A DNA stretch of 64,000 bases from Dinghuibacter silviterrae (GCF_004366355.1 NZ_SODV01000001.1:1860001-1924000), one strand, 5' to 3'; positions 34,516-43,071 are shown, numbered from the stretch's first letter. Notes: generated from the letters alone by a model not told the origin. Program-made: numbers and translations.

Positions 34516-34523
34516 TATCTTTG
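34516..34523 (+). promoter_or_regulatory. -7 promoter box that fixes the aroK start
   Basis: TATCTTTG fits TAnnTTTG and lies only 5 bases before the ATG at 34529. It makes the upstream in-frame ATG at 34478 unlikely to be used and suggests a nearly leaderless mRNA. Confidence 0.65.
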
Positions 34524-34528
34524 CGCCC

Positions 34529-35044
34529 ATGCTTTACTTCCTAAACGGTTTTATGGGGTCCGGCAAAAGCTACTGGGGACGCCGGTGGGCAACGGCTTTT
34601 GACCTGGAATTCCACGACCTCGATGACGTGATCGAGCGGCAGGAAGGAATGACCATCAGCGAGCTTTTCAAAACAAAGGGGGAGCCGGCGTTCCGGAGGA
34701 TCGAGCGGGACGCGCTGGCGCGGATGTGTTCAAAAAGCAATGCCATCATTGCCTGCGGGGGCGGGACACCGTGTTTTCACGACAACATGAAGCGCATGTC
34801 GCGAGCGGGGATTACGATCTGGTTGAAGACGCCGCTGGAAGCGCTGGTGGAGCGTTTGCTGCCGGAGCTCGGGCACCGGCCGGTGATCGCGCATACCAAT
34901 GCGGATACCCTCGCGGGTTTTATAGAAGGGAAACTGGCGGAACGCGAGCCGTTTTACCACCGCTGCGTATATCACTTCTACACGCCTTACCTGACCGACG
35001 AGAACTTCAAGAAAATCCTGGATAAATGCAAAAGACATTCTTAA
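34529..35044 (+). CDS. aroK: Shikimate kinase
   Basis: Shikimate kinase phosphorylates shikimate with ATP, the fifth step toward chorismate and the aromatic amino acids. The 171-residue protein has Walker A GFMGSGKSYWGRRW, shikimate-binding region FHDLDDVIERQEGMTISELF with the conserved aspartate, ACGGGTPC and the lid arginine region ELGHRPVI. The start at MLYFLNGF is chosen because a -7 box lies directly upstream; an ATG 51 bases earlier is in the terminator region. It overlaps the DUF423 gene by 19 bases, so the two are probably co-expressed. Confidence 0.94.
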   Translation: MLYFLNGFMGSGKSYWGRRWATAFDLEFHDLDDVIERQEGMTISELFKTKGEPAFRRIERDALARMCSKSNAIIACGGGTPCFHDNMKRMSRAGITIWLKTPLEALVERLLPELGHRPVIAHTNADTLAGFIEGKLAEREPFYHRCVYHFYTPYLTDENFKKILDKCKRHS

Positions 35045-35409
35045 TCACGGGCGCCCTTCTCGGCGCCCTTTCCGTGGGGCTGGGCGCCTTTGCCGCGCAT
35101 GCCCTCAAACGCATGACGGACGAGGCCACCGTGGGGGTCTTCCATACGGGCGTGGAATACCAGTTTTATCACGCGTTGGCGCTCTTGCTAACGGGGATCG
35201 TATATGCGCAGTTTCCTTCGGCCTGGATGACCCGGGCGGGGTGGGGGTTTATTATCGGCACCGTGCTCTTCAGCGGGTCGTTATATGCGATCACCCTGCT
35301 CAAGATCAACGGTGGGTCGCTGGGGCCTGCGGGGGTGCTGACGCCGATCGGCGGGCTCTTCTTTATCTATGGGTGGGTGTGCATGCTGCTCGGGTTCCTG
35401 AAGCGCTAG
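35026..35409 (+). CDS. DUF423 family membrane protein
   Basis: A 127-residue inner-membrane protein of the DUF423 (YgdD) family with four predicted helices: FLITGALLGALSVGLGAFAA, YHALALLLTGIVYAQF, WGFIIGTVLFSGSLYAITLL and PIGGLFFIYGWVCMLLGFL. The N-terminal AAHALKRM and the EYQFYHALALL motifs are characteristic. The function of the family is unknown. Its start lies inside the aroK end. Confidence 0.9.
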   Translation: MQKTFLITGALLGALSVGLGAFAAHALKRMTDEATVGVFHTGVEYQFYHALALLLTGIVYAQFPSAWMTRAGWGFIIGTVLFSGSLYAITLLKINGGSLGPAGVLTPIGGLFFIYGWVCMLLGFLKR

Positions 35410-37304
35410 TAGGGACAGCTTAGCCCGACCGTCGTCCCCTTCTCATTCTTGAACCAGATGGTTCCCCCGATGGTCTCCATGCGCCGTTGCATGTTGGTGA
35501 GGCCGCTGGAGAACTGACGCATTTTTTCAGTCTGGATGCCCTGGCCGAAGTCGTGTATTTCGATGTGGAGCTCGTCTTCCAGCCGGATGCGCAATTCCAG
35601 GCGGTCGCTTTTGGAATGCTTCATGGCGTTGTTGAGGGCCTCCTTGACGACGAGGAAGACATTCCGCCGTTTCTCCCCGCTGATCTCGATGTCGGGGATA
35701 TATTCGGGTACCTCCACCCGGCAAACCATGGAGGAATTTTCAAACAGCTCGATCGCAAAAGCCCGCATATAGGCAACGAGGTTGGCCACGGAGTCGTTGG
35801 TGGCGTTCATGGACCAGATGATCGTGTTCATTTTGTCCATGAGTTCCCCGGCGGAGGTGGAGATCTTTTCGATCTCCGGGACGGACTGTGCGGGTAGCCG
35901 TCTTTTGGCAAGCTCGCTCATCAGCCGGATCGCAGTGACACCGGACCCAAGCTCGTCGTGCATGTCGGCGGATATGCGGCTCCGTTCGTCTTGCTGGGCC
36001 TGGATAATGGCGAGCTTTGTCTCGAATTCCTTTTTTTCCTGTTCGAGCTTCATGGCCTGTTCGATCTTGACTTTTTCGATGAGCTCGTCTTTATTCTTAT
36101 AGGCCAGCGCCGCCAGGAAAAGCACCAGTTCGAGCACGACGCCAAGCTCATAGTAGAAAAGGGCCTGGTTGAAAAAGGAATTGGTATAGGTAAAGCGGAC
36201 CTTGAAGACGATGATGCATTGCGAGGTTACGGCAAGCCCCAGCACGGCAAGGTTACCGGCCAGCAGGTAGTTCATGAGCTTGTCCCTTTGCGCAAAACCG
36301 ACGATGACATAAAAGATGCCCAGGGCCATGAGGAAATACTTGCCGCCGTTTTCGATGGAGTTCATGACTTTGTAGGGACCGCCGCTGAAATACACGACGG
36401 AGTAGACGGCCAGCAACAGGAGCAGCAGGTTGCCGGCGGTACGGAAGGCCTTTTCAAGCCCGGGGTAGTTGGTCCGGGTGTCGAGCAGGTGGCGTGTAAA
36501 ACTGATGTAGCAATAGTACCCCGAGACTTGTATGACGTAGTCGAAATACTCCTCGAAAAAGAAATAAAAGGGTTGGTCTTCACGATAAAACAACGCCTTG
36601 ATGAAGAACAGGGTCGTCATGCACAACCCGTACAAGGCGTAGAAAAGGTATTCTCCCCGCAGGTTCTGGGTGAAATTGGTGAAGGAATAAATGATCATCA
36701 TCAGCAGGATGCCGCAAAAGACAAAGGTCACGACGTTGAGCTGCACGGCGTTGAACCGGAGGATCTTGAAATAGTTGGTGAGAAAGCGTGGCTCGATCAG
36801 TGCGGGGGCCATCCAGTTGGTGTTGGCCTTGATCAGGTTGCCTTTGAAAAAGAAGGTGGTTTGGGTACGGGCGTCGATGGAAAACCGCCGGCAGCCCATC
36901 TCTCCGTGAGATGGACGGATTTCGGGAAGCGTGACGACCTGCCCTGCGCTGTCCTTGTACAGGACGATATTCCGGAAGTAATATCCGGGGAAAAAATAGA
37001 AGGACCTGCTGGAGTCCTGGTCGTTGATCAAGGTAAACCGGCAGTAAAAGGGGAGACTGACCACATTGGTGGGTACACCCTGGGTGAACCGCGTGATCAG
37101 GGCGGTGTCATAAGAAAGCCGCGGGAGCATTGCCGGGGTGACTTTCTCAGCGGTGTCGACATAGATCCCGATGGCACTGTCGATGTGCAACGCGTCGTCG
37201 ACATGGCTCGTTCTGAGGGTGTCTTGTGCCCGGGTAAAAAGGGGGAATAGCCCCAGGATGAGACAGAGGAAGAATAGCCGATGACACCCCGAATGGAACA
37301 GCAT
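35406..37304 (-). CDS. 7TMR-DISM sensor histidine kinase, orphan
   Basis: A 632-residue membrane kinase. A signal peptide ends LFTRAQ; an extracellular domain of about 160 residues (7TMR-DISM type, likely carbohydrate-binding-like) follows, then roughly seven membrane helices from about residue 200 to 410, beginning FNAVQLNVVTFVFCGILLMM. After a coiled linker comes a HisKA_3-type phosphoacceptor region DERSRISADMHDELGSGV with H449, and an HATPase domain with the N box KEALNNAMKHSKSDR and G boxes HDFGQGI and SSGLTNM. Such kinases usually pair with NarL-type regulators, but none is adjacent. It is divergent from ftsK and convergent with DUF423. The ligand is unknown. Confidence 0.88.
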   Translation of the reverse strand: MLFHSGCHRLFFLCLILGLFPLFTRAQDTLRTSHVDDALHIDSAIGIYVDTAEKVTPAMLPRLSYDTALITRFTQGVPTNVVSLPFYCRFTLINDQDSSRSFYFFPGYYFRNIVLYKDSAGQVVTLPEIRPSHGEMGCRRFSIDARTQTTFFFKGNLIKANTNWMAPALIEPRFLTNYFKILRFNAVQLNVVTFVFCGILLMMIIYSFTNFTQNLRGEYLFYALYGLCMTTLFFIKALFYREDQPFYFFFEEYFDYVIQVSGYYCYISFTRHLLDTRTNYPGLEKAFRTAGNLLLLLLAVYSVVYFSGGPYKVMNSIENGGKYFLMALGIFYVIVGFAQRDKLMNYLLAGNLAVLGLAVTSQCIIVFKVRFTYTNSFFNQALFYYELGVVLELVLFLAALAYKNKDELIEKVKIEQAMKLEQEKKEFETKLAIIQAQQDERSRISADMHDELGSGVTAIRLMSELAKRRLPAQSVPEIEKISTSAGELMDKMNTIIWSMNATNDSVANLVAYMRAFAIELFENSSMVCRVEVPEYIPDIEISGEKRRNVFLVVKEALNNAMKHSKSDRLELRIRLEDELHIEIHDFGQGIQTEKMRQFSSGLTNMQRRMETIGGTIWFKNEKGTTVGLSCPY

Positions 37305-37330
37305 AAAATATTACCTTTCAAGATAGTCAT

Positions 37331-37338
37331 TATCTTTG
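37331..37338 (+). promoter_or_regulatory. -7 promoter box that fixes the ftsK start
   Basis: TATCTTTG lies 5 bases before the ATG at 37344. The in-frame ATG at 37281 falls inside the divergent kinase gene and upstream of this box, so it is not used. Confidence 0.6.
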
Positions 37339-37343
37339 TGCCT

Positions 37344-39947
37344 ATGGCTGGTAACCGGTTGAAATCTCCGAAAAAAGACCCTAAGAAGGAAGAACCCTCT
37401 CCAGCGCAATTGCTGCCCGAAAAGGACGTCAAGGTACCCGTTAAGGAGCTGGTCAGGGACGAGCGCACCCAAAAGATCATAGGGATCGCCCTGCTCCTGG
37501 CAGGGGTGTTCCTTTTTATTGCATTCACCTCCTATCTGTTTACTTGGAAGGAAGACCAGGATGAGATCTTCAGAAGCGGCCTGGCCATCTTGAAACCCAA
37601 CGACCTCCACATCGCCAACCTCTTAGGCTCGCTGGGGGCATACATTTCCCACGTTTTTATTTACAAAGGGTTCGGGCTGGCTTCGTATCTTTTTTGCTCC
37701 ACTTTTTGGGTCATCGGCGCGAACCTGCTGTTCGGGCACAAGATTTTTTCCATTGCGCGGAACCTGAAATACCTGTTGGTGGGTTTGTTCTTCCTTTCCA
37801 CGGCGCTGGGTTTTTTCTTTTCTTCCTGGTCCTTTCCCTATGGAGGTGGTGTGGGGACCCTCGTCAGCGATTGGCTGGAGGGGTTCCTGGGGAAGCTGGG
37901 GACGACGATCCTGATCCTTGTCGGGGGTTTTGTGTATGTCATCTGGAGGTTTAACCCGGTGTTCAAGCTACCGGCCAGAAAGCCTCGCGTGCCCAAGGAA
38001 GCACCGGCTTCTGACGCGGCGCCCTCGCCGGTCGCGGCTCCTGCGGCCAACGCTGCCGCTGCCCCGGAGGACGATGGCGCCAAGCTTTTTATTGCGGGGA
38101 AAAAAGGTAAAAAGAACACTTTAAAAGGTGACGCCCCGATGATCGTGGTGCCGGAGGAAGAAGCTGAAGAAGAGCCGGAGTTTATTTTGGTGGAAAAAGA
38201 AGACGACGACGATAGCGACGACGATGACGACGACGAGGATGACATCGAGGAAGAGGAATTCGAGGAAGAGGTCGAGGCCGGGCTCCCACCCGCGGCCCCG
38301 CCCCCGCCTGCGCCCTCTTCGCCCCCGCCGCCCCGCGGTATTCACCGTCCTGTGCCGCCGCCCAGCGATCTGACGCTGGAAATCAAGCCGTCTGCGGACG
38401 ACATCCCCGAGGAACCCGTCACCACGGGCAAACCCATCGAAACACTCGACGCTTACGATCCCGTCCTGGACCTCCGCGACTATCAATATCCCTCCCTGGA
38501 CCTGCTGGACAACCACGGGAGCGAAAAGATCGTGCAGGACCCCCGTGAGCTGGAAACCAACAAGGAGCAGATCATCAATACCCTCAAAAACTACGACATT
38601 TCCATACAGCGGATAGCCGCCACCGTGGGCCCCACCGTAACCCTGTACGAGATCGTACCGGCGGCGGGTGTGCGTATTTCGAGGATCAAAAACCTGGAAG
38701 ACGACATCGCCCTTAGCCTTGCTGCCCTGGGTATCCGCATCATCGCTCCTATCCCCGGGAAGGGAACGATCGGGATCGAAGTGCCCAACGTCAAAAAGAC
38801 GGTGGTCGGCATGAAAGGATTGCTGTCTTCGGAGAAGTTCCAGAACAATTCGTTTGCCCTGCCCATAGCGATTGGGAAAAAGATTGATAACGAGAACTTT
38901 ATAGTGGACCTTGCGTCCATGCCTCACCTCCTGATGGCGGGGGCTACCGGTCAGGGTAAGTCGGTGGGTTTGAACGCCATCCTGGTGTCCCTTTTGTACA
39001 AGAAGCATCCCTCCCAGTTGAAGTTTGTCCTGGTCGACCCCAAAAAGGTGGAGCTGAGCATCTACCGGACCATAGAGCGGCACTTCCTGGCCAAGTTACC
39101 GGGAGAAGAGGAAGCCATCATCACCGACACCAAAAAGGTCATCCACACCCTGAACGCTCTGTGTATCGAGATGGACAACCGGTACGACCTGCTCAAGGAA
39201 GCCGGTTGCCGGAACCTCAGGGAATACAACGAGAAATTCAGCAAACGGCGGTTGAACCCCGAAAAAGGGCACCAATATCTGCCCTTTATCGTGCTGGTCG
39301 TGGACGAGTTCGCCGACCTGATCATGACCGCCGGCAAAGAAGTCGAAATGCCCATCGCCCGTCTCGCCCAGCTGGCGCGCGCCGTGGGCATCCACCTCAT
39401 CATCGCCACCCAGCGCCCGTCGGTGAACATCATCACGGGGACCATCAAGGCCAACTTCCCCGCCCGTATCGCTTTCAAGGTGTCGTCCAAGATCGACAGC
39501 CGGACCATCCTCGACGCAGGGGGCGCCGAGCAGCTCATCGGCCGGGGCGATATGCTTATATCGTTTAACGGGGAGATCGTCCGTTTACAGTGTGCTTTTG
39601 TGGACACCCCCGAAGTGGAAAAAGTAACGGATTTTATCGGTGAACAACGGGGCTACCCCGAAGCCTTCCGTCTCCCGGAATACGTGGATGAAAAAGACGA
39701 GGAGGGCCGGAATTTCGACATCGGTGACCGGGACCAGTACTTCGACGAAGCCGCCCGGCTGATCGTGCAGAGCCAGCAGGGATCCACCTCCCTGATCCAG
39801 CGGAAAATGAAGTTGGGCTACAACCGGGCCGGCCGCCTCATGGACCAGCTCGAAGCCGCCGGCATCGTCGGACCCAGCCAGGGAAGCAAGCCGAGGGAGG
39901 TCCTGATGAAGACGATGATGGAGCTGGAAGACTATTTACAACAATAA
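37344..39947 (+). CDS. ftsK: DNA translocase FtsK
   Basis: FtsK is anchored at the septum and pumps DNA so that chromosome dimers can be resolved and termini cleared at division. The 867-residue protein has four membrane helices in about residues 50-205, then a long linker rich in Ala, Pro, Asp and Glu with acidic runs (DDDDSDDDDDDEDDIEEEE, about 290-310), and the motor domain with Walker A MAGATGQGKSVGLN near 531 and Walker B IVLVVDEFADL near 648. The gamma domain (LIVQSQQGSTSLIQRKMKLGYNRAGRLM) closes it. It starts next to a -7 box. lolA follows, as often in Bacteroidota. Confidence 0.96.
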   Translation: MAGNRLKSPKKDPKKEEPSPAQLLPEKDVKVPVKELVRDERTQKIIGIALLLAGVFLFIAFTSYLFTWKEDQDEIFRSGLAILKPNDLHIANLLGSLGAYISHVFIYKGFGLASYLFCSTFWVIGANLLFGHKIFSIARNLKYLLVGLFFLSTALGFFFSSWSFPYGGGVGTLVSDWLEGFLGKLGTTILILVGGFVYVIWRFNPVFKLPARKPRVPKEAPASDAAPSPVAAPAANAAAAPEDDGAKLFIAGKKGKKNTLKGDAPMIVVPEEEAEEEPEFILVEKEDDDDSDDDDDDEDDIEEEEFEEEVEAGLPPAAPPPPAPSSPPPPRGIHRPVPPPSDLTLEIKPSADDIPEEPVTTGKPIETLDAYDPVLDLRDYQYPSLDLLDNHGSEKIVQDPRELETNKEQIINTLKNYDISIQRIAATVGPTVTLYEIVPAAGVRISRIKNLEDDIALSLAALGIRIIAPIPGKGTIGIEVPNVKKTVVGMKGLLSSEKFQNNSFALPIAIGKKIDNENFIVDLASMPHLLMAGATGQGKSVGLNAILVSLLYKKHPSQLKFVLVDPKKVELSIYRTIERHFLAKLPGEEEAIITDTKKVIHTLNALCIEMDNRYDLLKEAGCRNLREYNEKFSKRRLNPEKGHQYLPFIVLVVDEFADLIMTAGKEVEMPIARLAQLARAVGIHLIIATQRPSVNIITGTIKANFPARIAFKVSSKIDSRTILDAGGAEQLIGRGDMLISFNGEIVRLQCAFVDTPEVEKVTDFIGEQRGYPEAFRLPEYVDEKDEEGRNFDIGDRDQYFDEAARLIVQSQQGSTSLIQRKMKLGYNRAGRLMDQLEAAGIVGPSQGSKPREVLMKTMMELEDYLQQ

Positions 39948-40065
39948 GGCCCCGAGGCGGCAATGCGCCGCCTCGCCGCCGCGGCCCGGTGGCCCGCTCG
40001 TCAAAAATTTCTTAAAAGCCCCGTATTTTCCCAACCCCGCTCCCATTTGGTAGTCAAACTATGAA

Positions 40066-40073
40066 TACCTTTG
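40066..40073 (+). promoter_or_regulatory. -7 promoter box for lolA
   Basis: TACCTTTG lies 5 bases ahead of the ATG at 40079 and overlaps the in-frame ATG at 40061, which is therefore not the start. Confidence 0.65.
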
Positions 40074-40078
40074 CGCAC

Positions 40079-40759
40079 ATGAAATATCTTTTTACTACTC
40101 TTGCTATTGTGTTGTCTTCTTTCCTTGCTGTCCACGCCCAGGCGCCCGCCCTTGGTGGTCCGTCCGTCCAAAGCGACCCCGACGCCAAGAAATTGCTGGA
40201 CCAGGTGAGCACCAGGTTCAAGGGCTACCAGAGTGTGAAAGCCGGATTTACGCTGACCATCGAAAACGCCGACGGCAAAGTGGACGGGAAGAAAACCGGG
40301 ACCGTTGCCATGAAAGGCACCAAGTATCGTATTTCGCTGCCGGGCCAGGAGATCTTTTGCGACGGCAACAATACCTGGTCGTATGACAAATCCTCCAACG
40401 AGGTAAAGATCGACAAGGTTGACCCCACGGCCCACGCCATCACCCCCCAGACCCTCCTGACCAATTTCTACGACAAAGACTATCTCTACAAGCTCAACGG
40501 GACCGTCCCCGTCAACGGCAAAAGCGCCCAGGAAATCGAGCTGACGCCGAACGATAAAACCAAACCCTTCTTCAAGGTGCTGGTGTACGTCAGCAGGCTG
40601 ACCAAGAACATCGTCAGCACCAAGGTCTTCCAAAAGAACGGGACCCACTTTACCTACACCCTCAACAGCTTTACCCCCAACAGCCCCGCCGTGAAGGACG
40701 AGGACTTCGTCTTCGATCAGAAGAAGTATCCGGGGGTGGATGTGGTAGACTTGCGCTAA
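40079..40759 (+). CDS. lolA: Outer-membrane lipoprotein carrier protein LolA
   Basis: LolA carries lipoproteins across the periplasm from the LolCDE complex to the outer membrane. The 226-residue protein has a signal peptide ending LAVHAQ and the LolA-like fold: VSTRFKGYQSVKAGFTLTIEN, GTVAMKGTKYRISLPGQEIFCDG, and the NTWSYDKSSNEVKID strand. The start is moved to MKYLFTT because of the -7 box upstream. Location after ftsK is common in the phylum and supports the call. Confidence 0.92.
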   Translation: MKYLFTTLAIVLSSFLAVHAQAPALGGPSVQSDPDAKKLLDQVSTRFKGYQSVKAGFTLTIENADGKVDGKKTGTVAMKGTKYRISLPGQEIFCDGNNTWSYDKSSNEVKIDKVDPTAHAITPQTLLTNFYDKDYLYKLNGTVPVNGKSAQEIELTPNDKTKPFFKVLVYVSRLTKNIVSTKVFQKNGTHFTYTLNSFTPNSPAVKDEDFVFDQKKYPGVDVVDLR

Positions 40760-40822
40760 GCGCCAGCGGCGCGCCGACAGCGTCTGGCGACCTTCGGTTA
40801 TACCCCCACGTTAGTTATTCCG

Positions 40823-40854
40823 CGGAATTGTGTATCTTTCAGTGCACAATTCCG
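40823..40854 (+). promoter_or_regulatory. Inverted repeat flanking a -7-like box
   Basis: CGGAATTGTG (40823-40832) and its exact complement CACAATTCCG (40845-40854) enclose TATCTTTCAGTG, in which TATCTTTC resembles the -7 box TAnnTTTG. It lies 4 bases before the start of the next gene, so it looks like an operator or an mRNA hairpin over the start region. Confidence 0.5.
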
Positions 40855-40858
40855 TTCC

Positions 40859-41431
40859 ATGAAAAAATTACTCCTTTGCTTCCTCCTGGGGGCACCGCTA
40901 TGCCCGGTGTTTGCCCAAACGTCCGGTTCCTTCACCCTGACCGATGCGGTAGAGCGGGTGATCTCCGAAATGCCGACGCGGCTGGCTCACCTGAAGGGGG
41001 ACCTCTTAGCCAACAATCCCGAAGCCATCGACTATGCTTCCCTGCTCCAGCTGAAGGGGGCCGACAACTGCACAATCTCGGTCTTTAACACGCCTGGGGA
41101 CACGACGGCCTGCTGGAAAGCGGACCTGCCGGTCATCGACGACTTCGACCAGGCCAAAAAAGCGTACCAGGAGACCTACGACGCGCTTCACCACGCGCGC
41201 ATCACCCGGTTGCACCCGGGCGTCGTGTATAAGCTGGAGGGCGGATTCCACCAGGCCGACGAGACCAAACAGACCAACAGCATCGAATTTACCCTGGATC
41301 CCGCGGGGGAGGAGTTTCACAAGGTGCGGGTACAGCTTCTGCTGTCCTATACCATGCCGGAATGGCACCTGACGGTTCAGGTGTATGAGAAGCCGGGAGA
41401 GCTCGGGATGGCCGAGGCCAGCGACCAATAG
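40859..41431 (+). CDS. Uncharacterised secreted protein
   Basis: A 190-residue protein with a clear signal peptide (MKKLLLCFLLGAPLCPVFAQ). The mature part has two cysteines (in ADNCTISVF and TTACWKADL) that could form a disulfide, followed by a helix and beta-rich segments such as VVYKLEGGFHQAD and HKVRVQLLLSYTMPEWHLTVQVYEKPG. I do not recognise the family. The gene has its own inverted-repeat promoter region and lies between lolA and ubiX, so a periplasmic or outer-membrane location is likely. No lipobox is seen. Confidence 0.75.
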   Translation: MKKLLLCFLLGAPLCPVFAQTSGSFTLTDAVERVISEMPTRLAHLKGDLLANNPEAIDYASLLQLKGADNCTISVFNTPGDTTACWKADLPVIDDFDQAKKAYQETYDALHHARITRLHPGVVYKLEGGFHQADETKQTNSIEFTLDPAGEEFHKVRVQLLLSYTMPEWHLTVQVYEKPGELGMAEASDQ

Positions 41432-41478
41432 GCCCGCGCCCGTGGCGCCTCGCGGCCGCGCCTTCGGCGTGAACGCCG

Positions 41479-42039
41479 CTAGGCCCCGCCCCAGCGGAAC
41501 GTATCCACGCGCAACCCCGCCAGGTCCAAAACCCGGTCGACCACCGTTCCTGCAGCTTCGGCAAGGGTGGTGGGCCGGCTATAAAAGGAAGGCGTGGCCG
41601 GACAAATGATCCCGCCGGCCAGGGTGACCGTTTCCATGTTCCGGATATGGATGAGGTTATAGGGGGTTTCCCGGATGACACAGATCAGCCGTCTGCGCTC
41701 CTTGAGGACGACGTCCGCGGCACGGGTGATGAGGTCATTGCTGGTCCCCGAGGCGATCCGGCCGAGGGTCCCCATGGAACAGGGGACGACGATCATGGTC
41801 TGGTACTGCCCGGACCCCGAGGCAAAGGGTGCCAGGAAGTCGGTTTGGGTATAAAAGGGGAGGGAATAACTGCGGTAGCTGTCGTCGCCCATTTCGGTTT
41901 CCCAGACTTGTTTGGCGTTCTCTGTCATGACCACGCCCAGGGCCGACCATTGGTCCTTCATCTGCACGAGTTTGTCGAGCAGCACCTTGGCATAGATGCT
42001 ACCGCTCGCCCCGGTAACGGCCACTATTATTTTTTGCAT
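41479..42039 (-). CDS. ubiX: UbiX/Pad1-family flavin prenyltransferase
   Basis: UbiX joins dimethylallyl phosphate to FMN to make prenylated FMN, the cofactor of UbiD-type decarboxylases. The 186-residue protein begins MQKIIVAVTGASGSIYAKVL, the FMN-binding start of the family, and keeps the conserved PCSMGTLGRIASGTSNDLITR and VLKERRRLICVIRETPYN segments. A longer open frame upstream is not conserved. No ubiD gene lies in the window, so the user of the cofactor is elsewhere. It is divergent from the thioredoxin-like gene. Confidence 0.93.
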   Translation of the reverse strand: MQKIIVAVTGASGSIYAKVLLDKLVQMKDQWSALGVVMTENAKQVWETEMGDDSYRSYSLPFYTQTDFLAPFASGSGQYQTMIVVPCSMGTLGRIASGTSNDLITRAADVVLKERRRLICVIRETPYNLIHIRNMETVTLAGGIICPATPSFYSRPTTLAEAAGTVVDRVLDLAGLRVDTFRWGGA

Positions 42040-42098
42040 AACGCTTCCGGTTGGGTGGAAAATTGCTGTAGGTTTGTGCAGCGCATACGCAAAAGTAA

Positions 42099-42662
42099 AT
42101 GGTAAAGGCAACTTTCATCGCCATCGCCGGAATAATGCTCTGGACGGGCCGCCCCGCGCCAGCGTCGGGCCCCGCGAACGGGTCGCCCGCCGCCGCGCCG
42201 GCGGCAAGGACCTCCGTCCCCTGGCTCTCCCTCCAGGAAGCCCAGGACCGGAGCAAGGGCGAACCCAGGGTCATCATCATGGACATTTATACCGACTGGT
42301 GCTACTGGTGCAAGGTGATGGAAAAGAACACCTACGAAGATCCCCGGGTGGCGGCTTACATGGGGCAAAAATTCTATTCGGTGCGGTTTAACGCGGAAAA
42401 CCGGGGGAGGGTTACCTGGAAGGGCCAGTCTTTTGCATACAATCCTGACTATAAGGTCAACGAACTGGTGATGTCGCTTACCAGGGGCAACCTTTCTTTT
42501 CCCACCACGGTCGTCATCACCCCGGACAACCGGGCTCCCCAATTCATCTCCGGGTATCTGAAACCCGCTGATTTGGAACCCGTTCTTAAGTATTTCGGGG
42601 AAGAGGCCTATAAGACCAGGTCGTACCATGACTTCCTGAAAAGCTTCAGCCCCTCCTGGTAA
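42099..42662 (+). CDS. Secreted thioredoxin-like protein
   Basis: A 187-residue protein with an N-terminal hydrophobic segment (VKATFIAIAGIMLWTG) and an Ala/Pro-rich stretch, then a thioredoxin-like fold with the redox motif DWCYWCK in VIIMDIYTDWCYWCKVMEKN. The later cis-proline region is SFPTTVVITPDNR. It probably works in the periplasm, keeping or using disulfides, as in the DUF255-like thioredoxin family. The partner is unknown. The upstream gap is shared with ubiX. Confidence 0.85.
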   Translation: MVKATFIAIAGIMLWTGRPAPASGPANGSPAAAPAARTSVPWLSLQEAQDRSKGEPRVIIMDIYTDWCYWCKVMEKNTYEDPRVAAYMGQKFYSVRFNAENRGRVTWKGQSFAYNPDYKVNELVMSLTRGNLSFPTTVVITPDNRAPQFISGYLKPADLEPVLKYFGEEAYKTRSYHDFLKSFSPSW

Positions 42663-42780
42663 ATGCCCCTCCCCGGGGCTGGTGTACAATCGATTGCACA
42701 AATTTTTTTTTAGCCCGGTTTATTCACTTCATTCAGCACTTTTTTCACATTCAAGCGCTGGCGTCCGTTTAAAAACCTAC

Positions 42781-42790
42781 GTATTTATAC
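42781..42790 (+). promoter_or_regulatory. GTATTTATAC motif, copy 2
   Basis: CCTAC precedes and GGAT follows GTATTTATAC. The surroundings match copy 4 (CCTCC/GGAT) closely, making a longer shared pattern CCTnCGTATTTATACGGAT. Confidence 0.5.
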
Positions 42791-42979
42791 GGATTTTTTA
42801 ACTGCTAAACGGTTTAACCTACGTCTTTTTGCGGAGGAATTTCAACAGAAACTGCGGTTTTATTCATAAGGATGCCTAATATAATCATCGTGACCTAAAA
42901 CCAGTTTAGGATCTACTACGTAGTTTTTTCATAAGGTTTTTCATAGGATAAGGTTTAGTGGTTAATGGCTTTGATTAGT

Positions 42980-43014
42980 AATGGCCCCTTGTCTAGGGGG
43001 CCATTTCTTTTTTT
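42980..43014 (+). terminator. Terminator closing the possible small RNA
   Basis: The 9-bp stem AATGGCCCC/GGGGCCATT is followed by TCTTTTTTT. Confidence 0.88.
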
Positions 43015-43048
43015 AGGAAAAAAAAGGCCACTCGTAGAGAGCGGCCTT
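43015..43048 (-). terminator. Terminator of the serine-palmitoyltransferase-like gene
   Basis: On the minus strand a 10-position stem (one mismatch, AAGGCCGCTC with GAGTGGCCTT) is followed by a run of T from the A-tract at 43015-43025. It lies 24 bases after the stop codon. Confidence 0.8.
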
Positions 43049-43071
43049 CTTATATCAAGAGCGACAATAAC

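Larger units (their letters stand above)
42780..43014 (+). ncRNA. Candidate small RNA between motif and terminator
   Basis: From GTATTTATACGGAT at 42781 to the terminator at 42980-43014 there is no open reading frame with family resemblance, but there are short repeated pieces (CATAAGGTTTTTCATA, GATAAGGTTT, GGTTAATGGC). Position, AT-richness and the isolated strong terminator suggest a small RNA of roughly 150-220 bases. The 5' end and any function are not known; the same motif and terminator arrangement occurs ahead of rpsA. Confidence 0.35.
42663..43071 (+). other. 409-base gap with possible small RNA and two terminators
   Basis: The gap begins with a T-rich region, then the GTATTTATAC motif (42781), then about 200 bases without an open frame, ending in a strong plus-strand terminator (42980-43014). 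A minus-strand terminator for the next gene (43015-43048) follows back to back. The distance of more than 300 bases from the thioredoxin stop to the plus-strand terminator suggests an independent transcript. Confidence 0.5.

Noticed and set aside
34478-34528. Upstream in-frame ATG for aroK (51 bases earlier)
   Set aside because: It lies within the rpsA terminator region, before the -7 box at 34516, and the added residues are not typical of shikimate kinases.
39954-39974. GAGGCGG/CCGCCTC hairpin after ftsK as an intrinsic terminator
   Set aside because: A stem exists but no T-tract follows, so I do not list it; a factor-dependent stop is possible.
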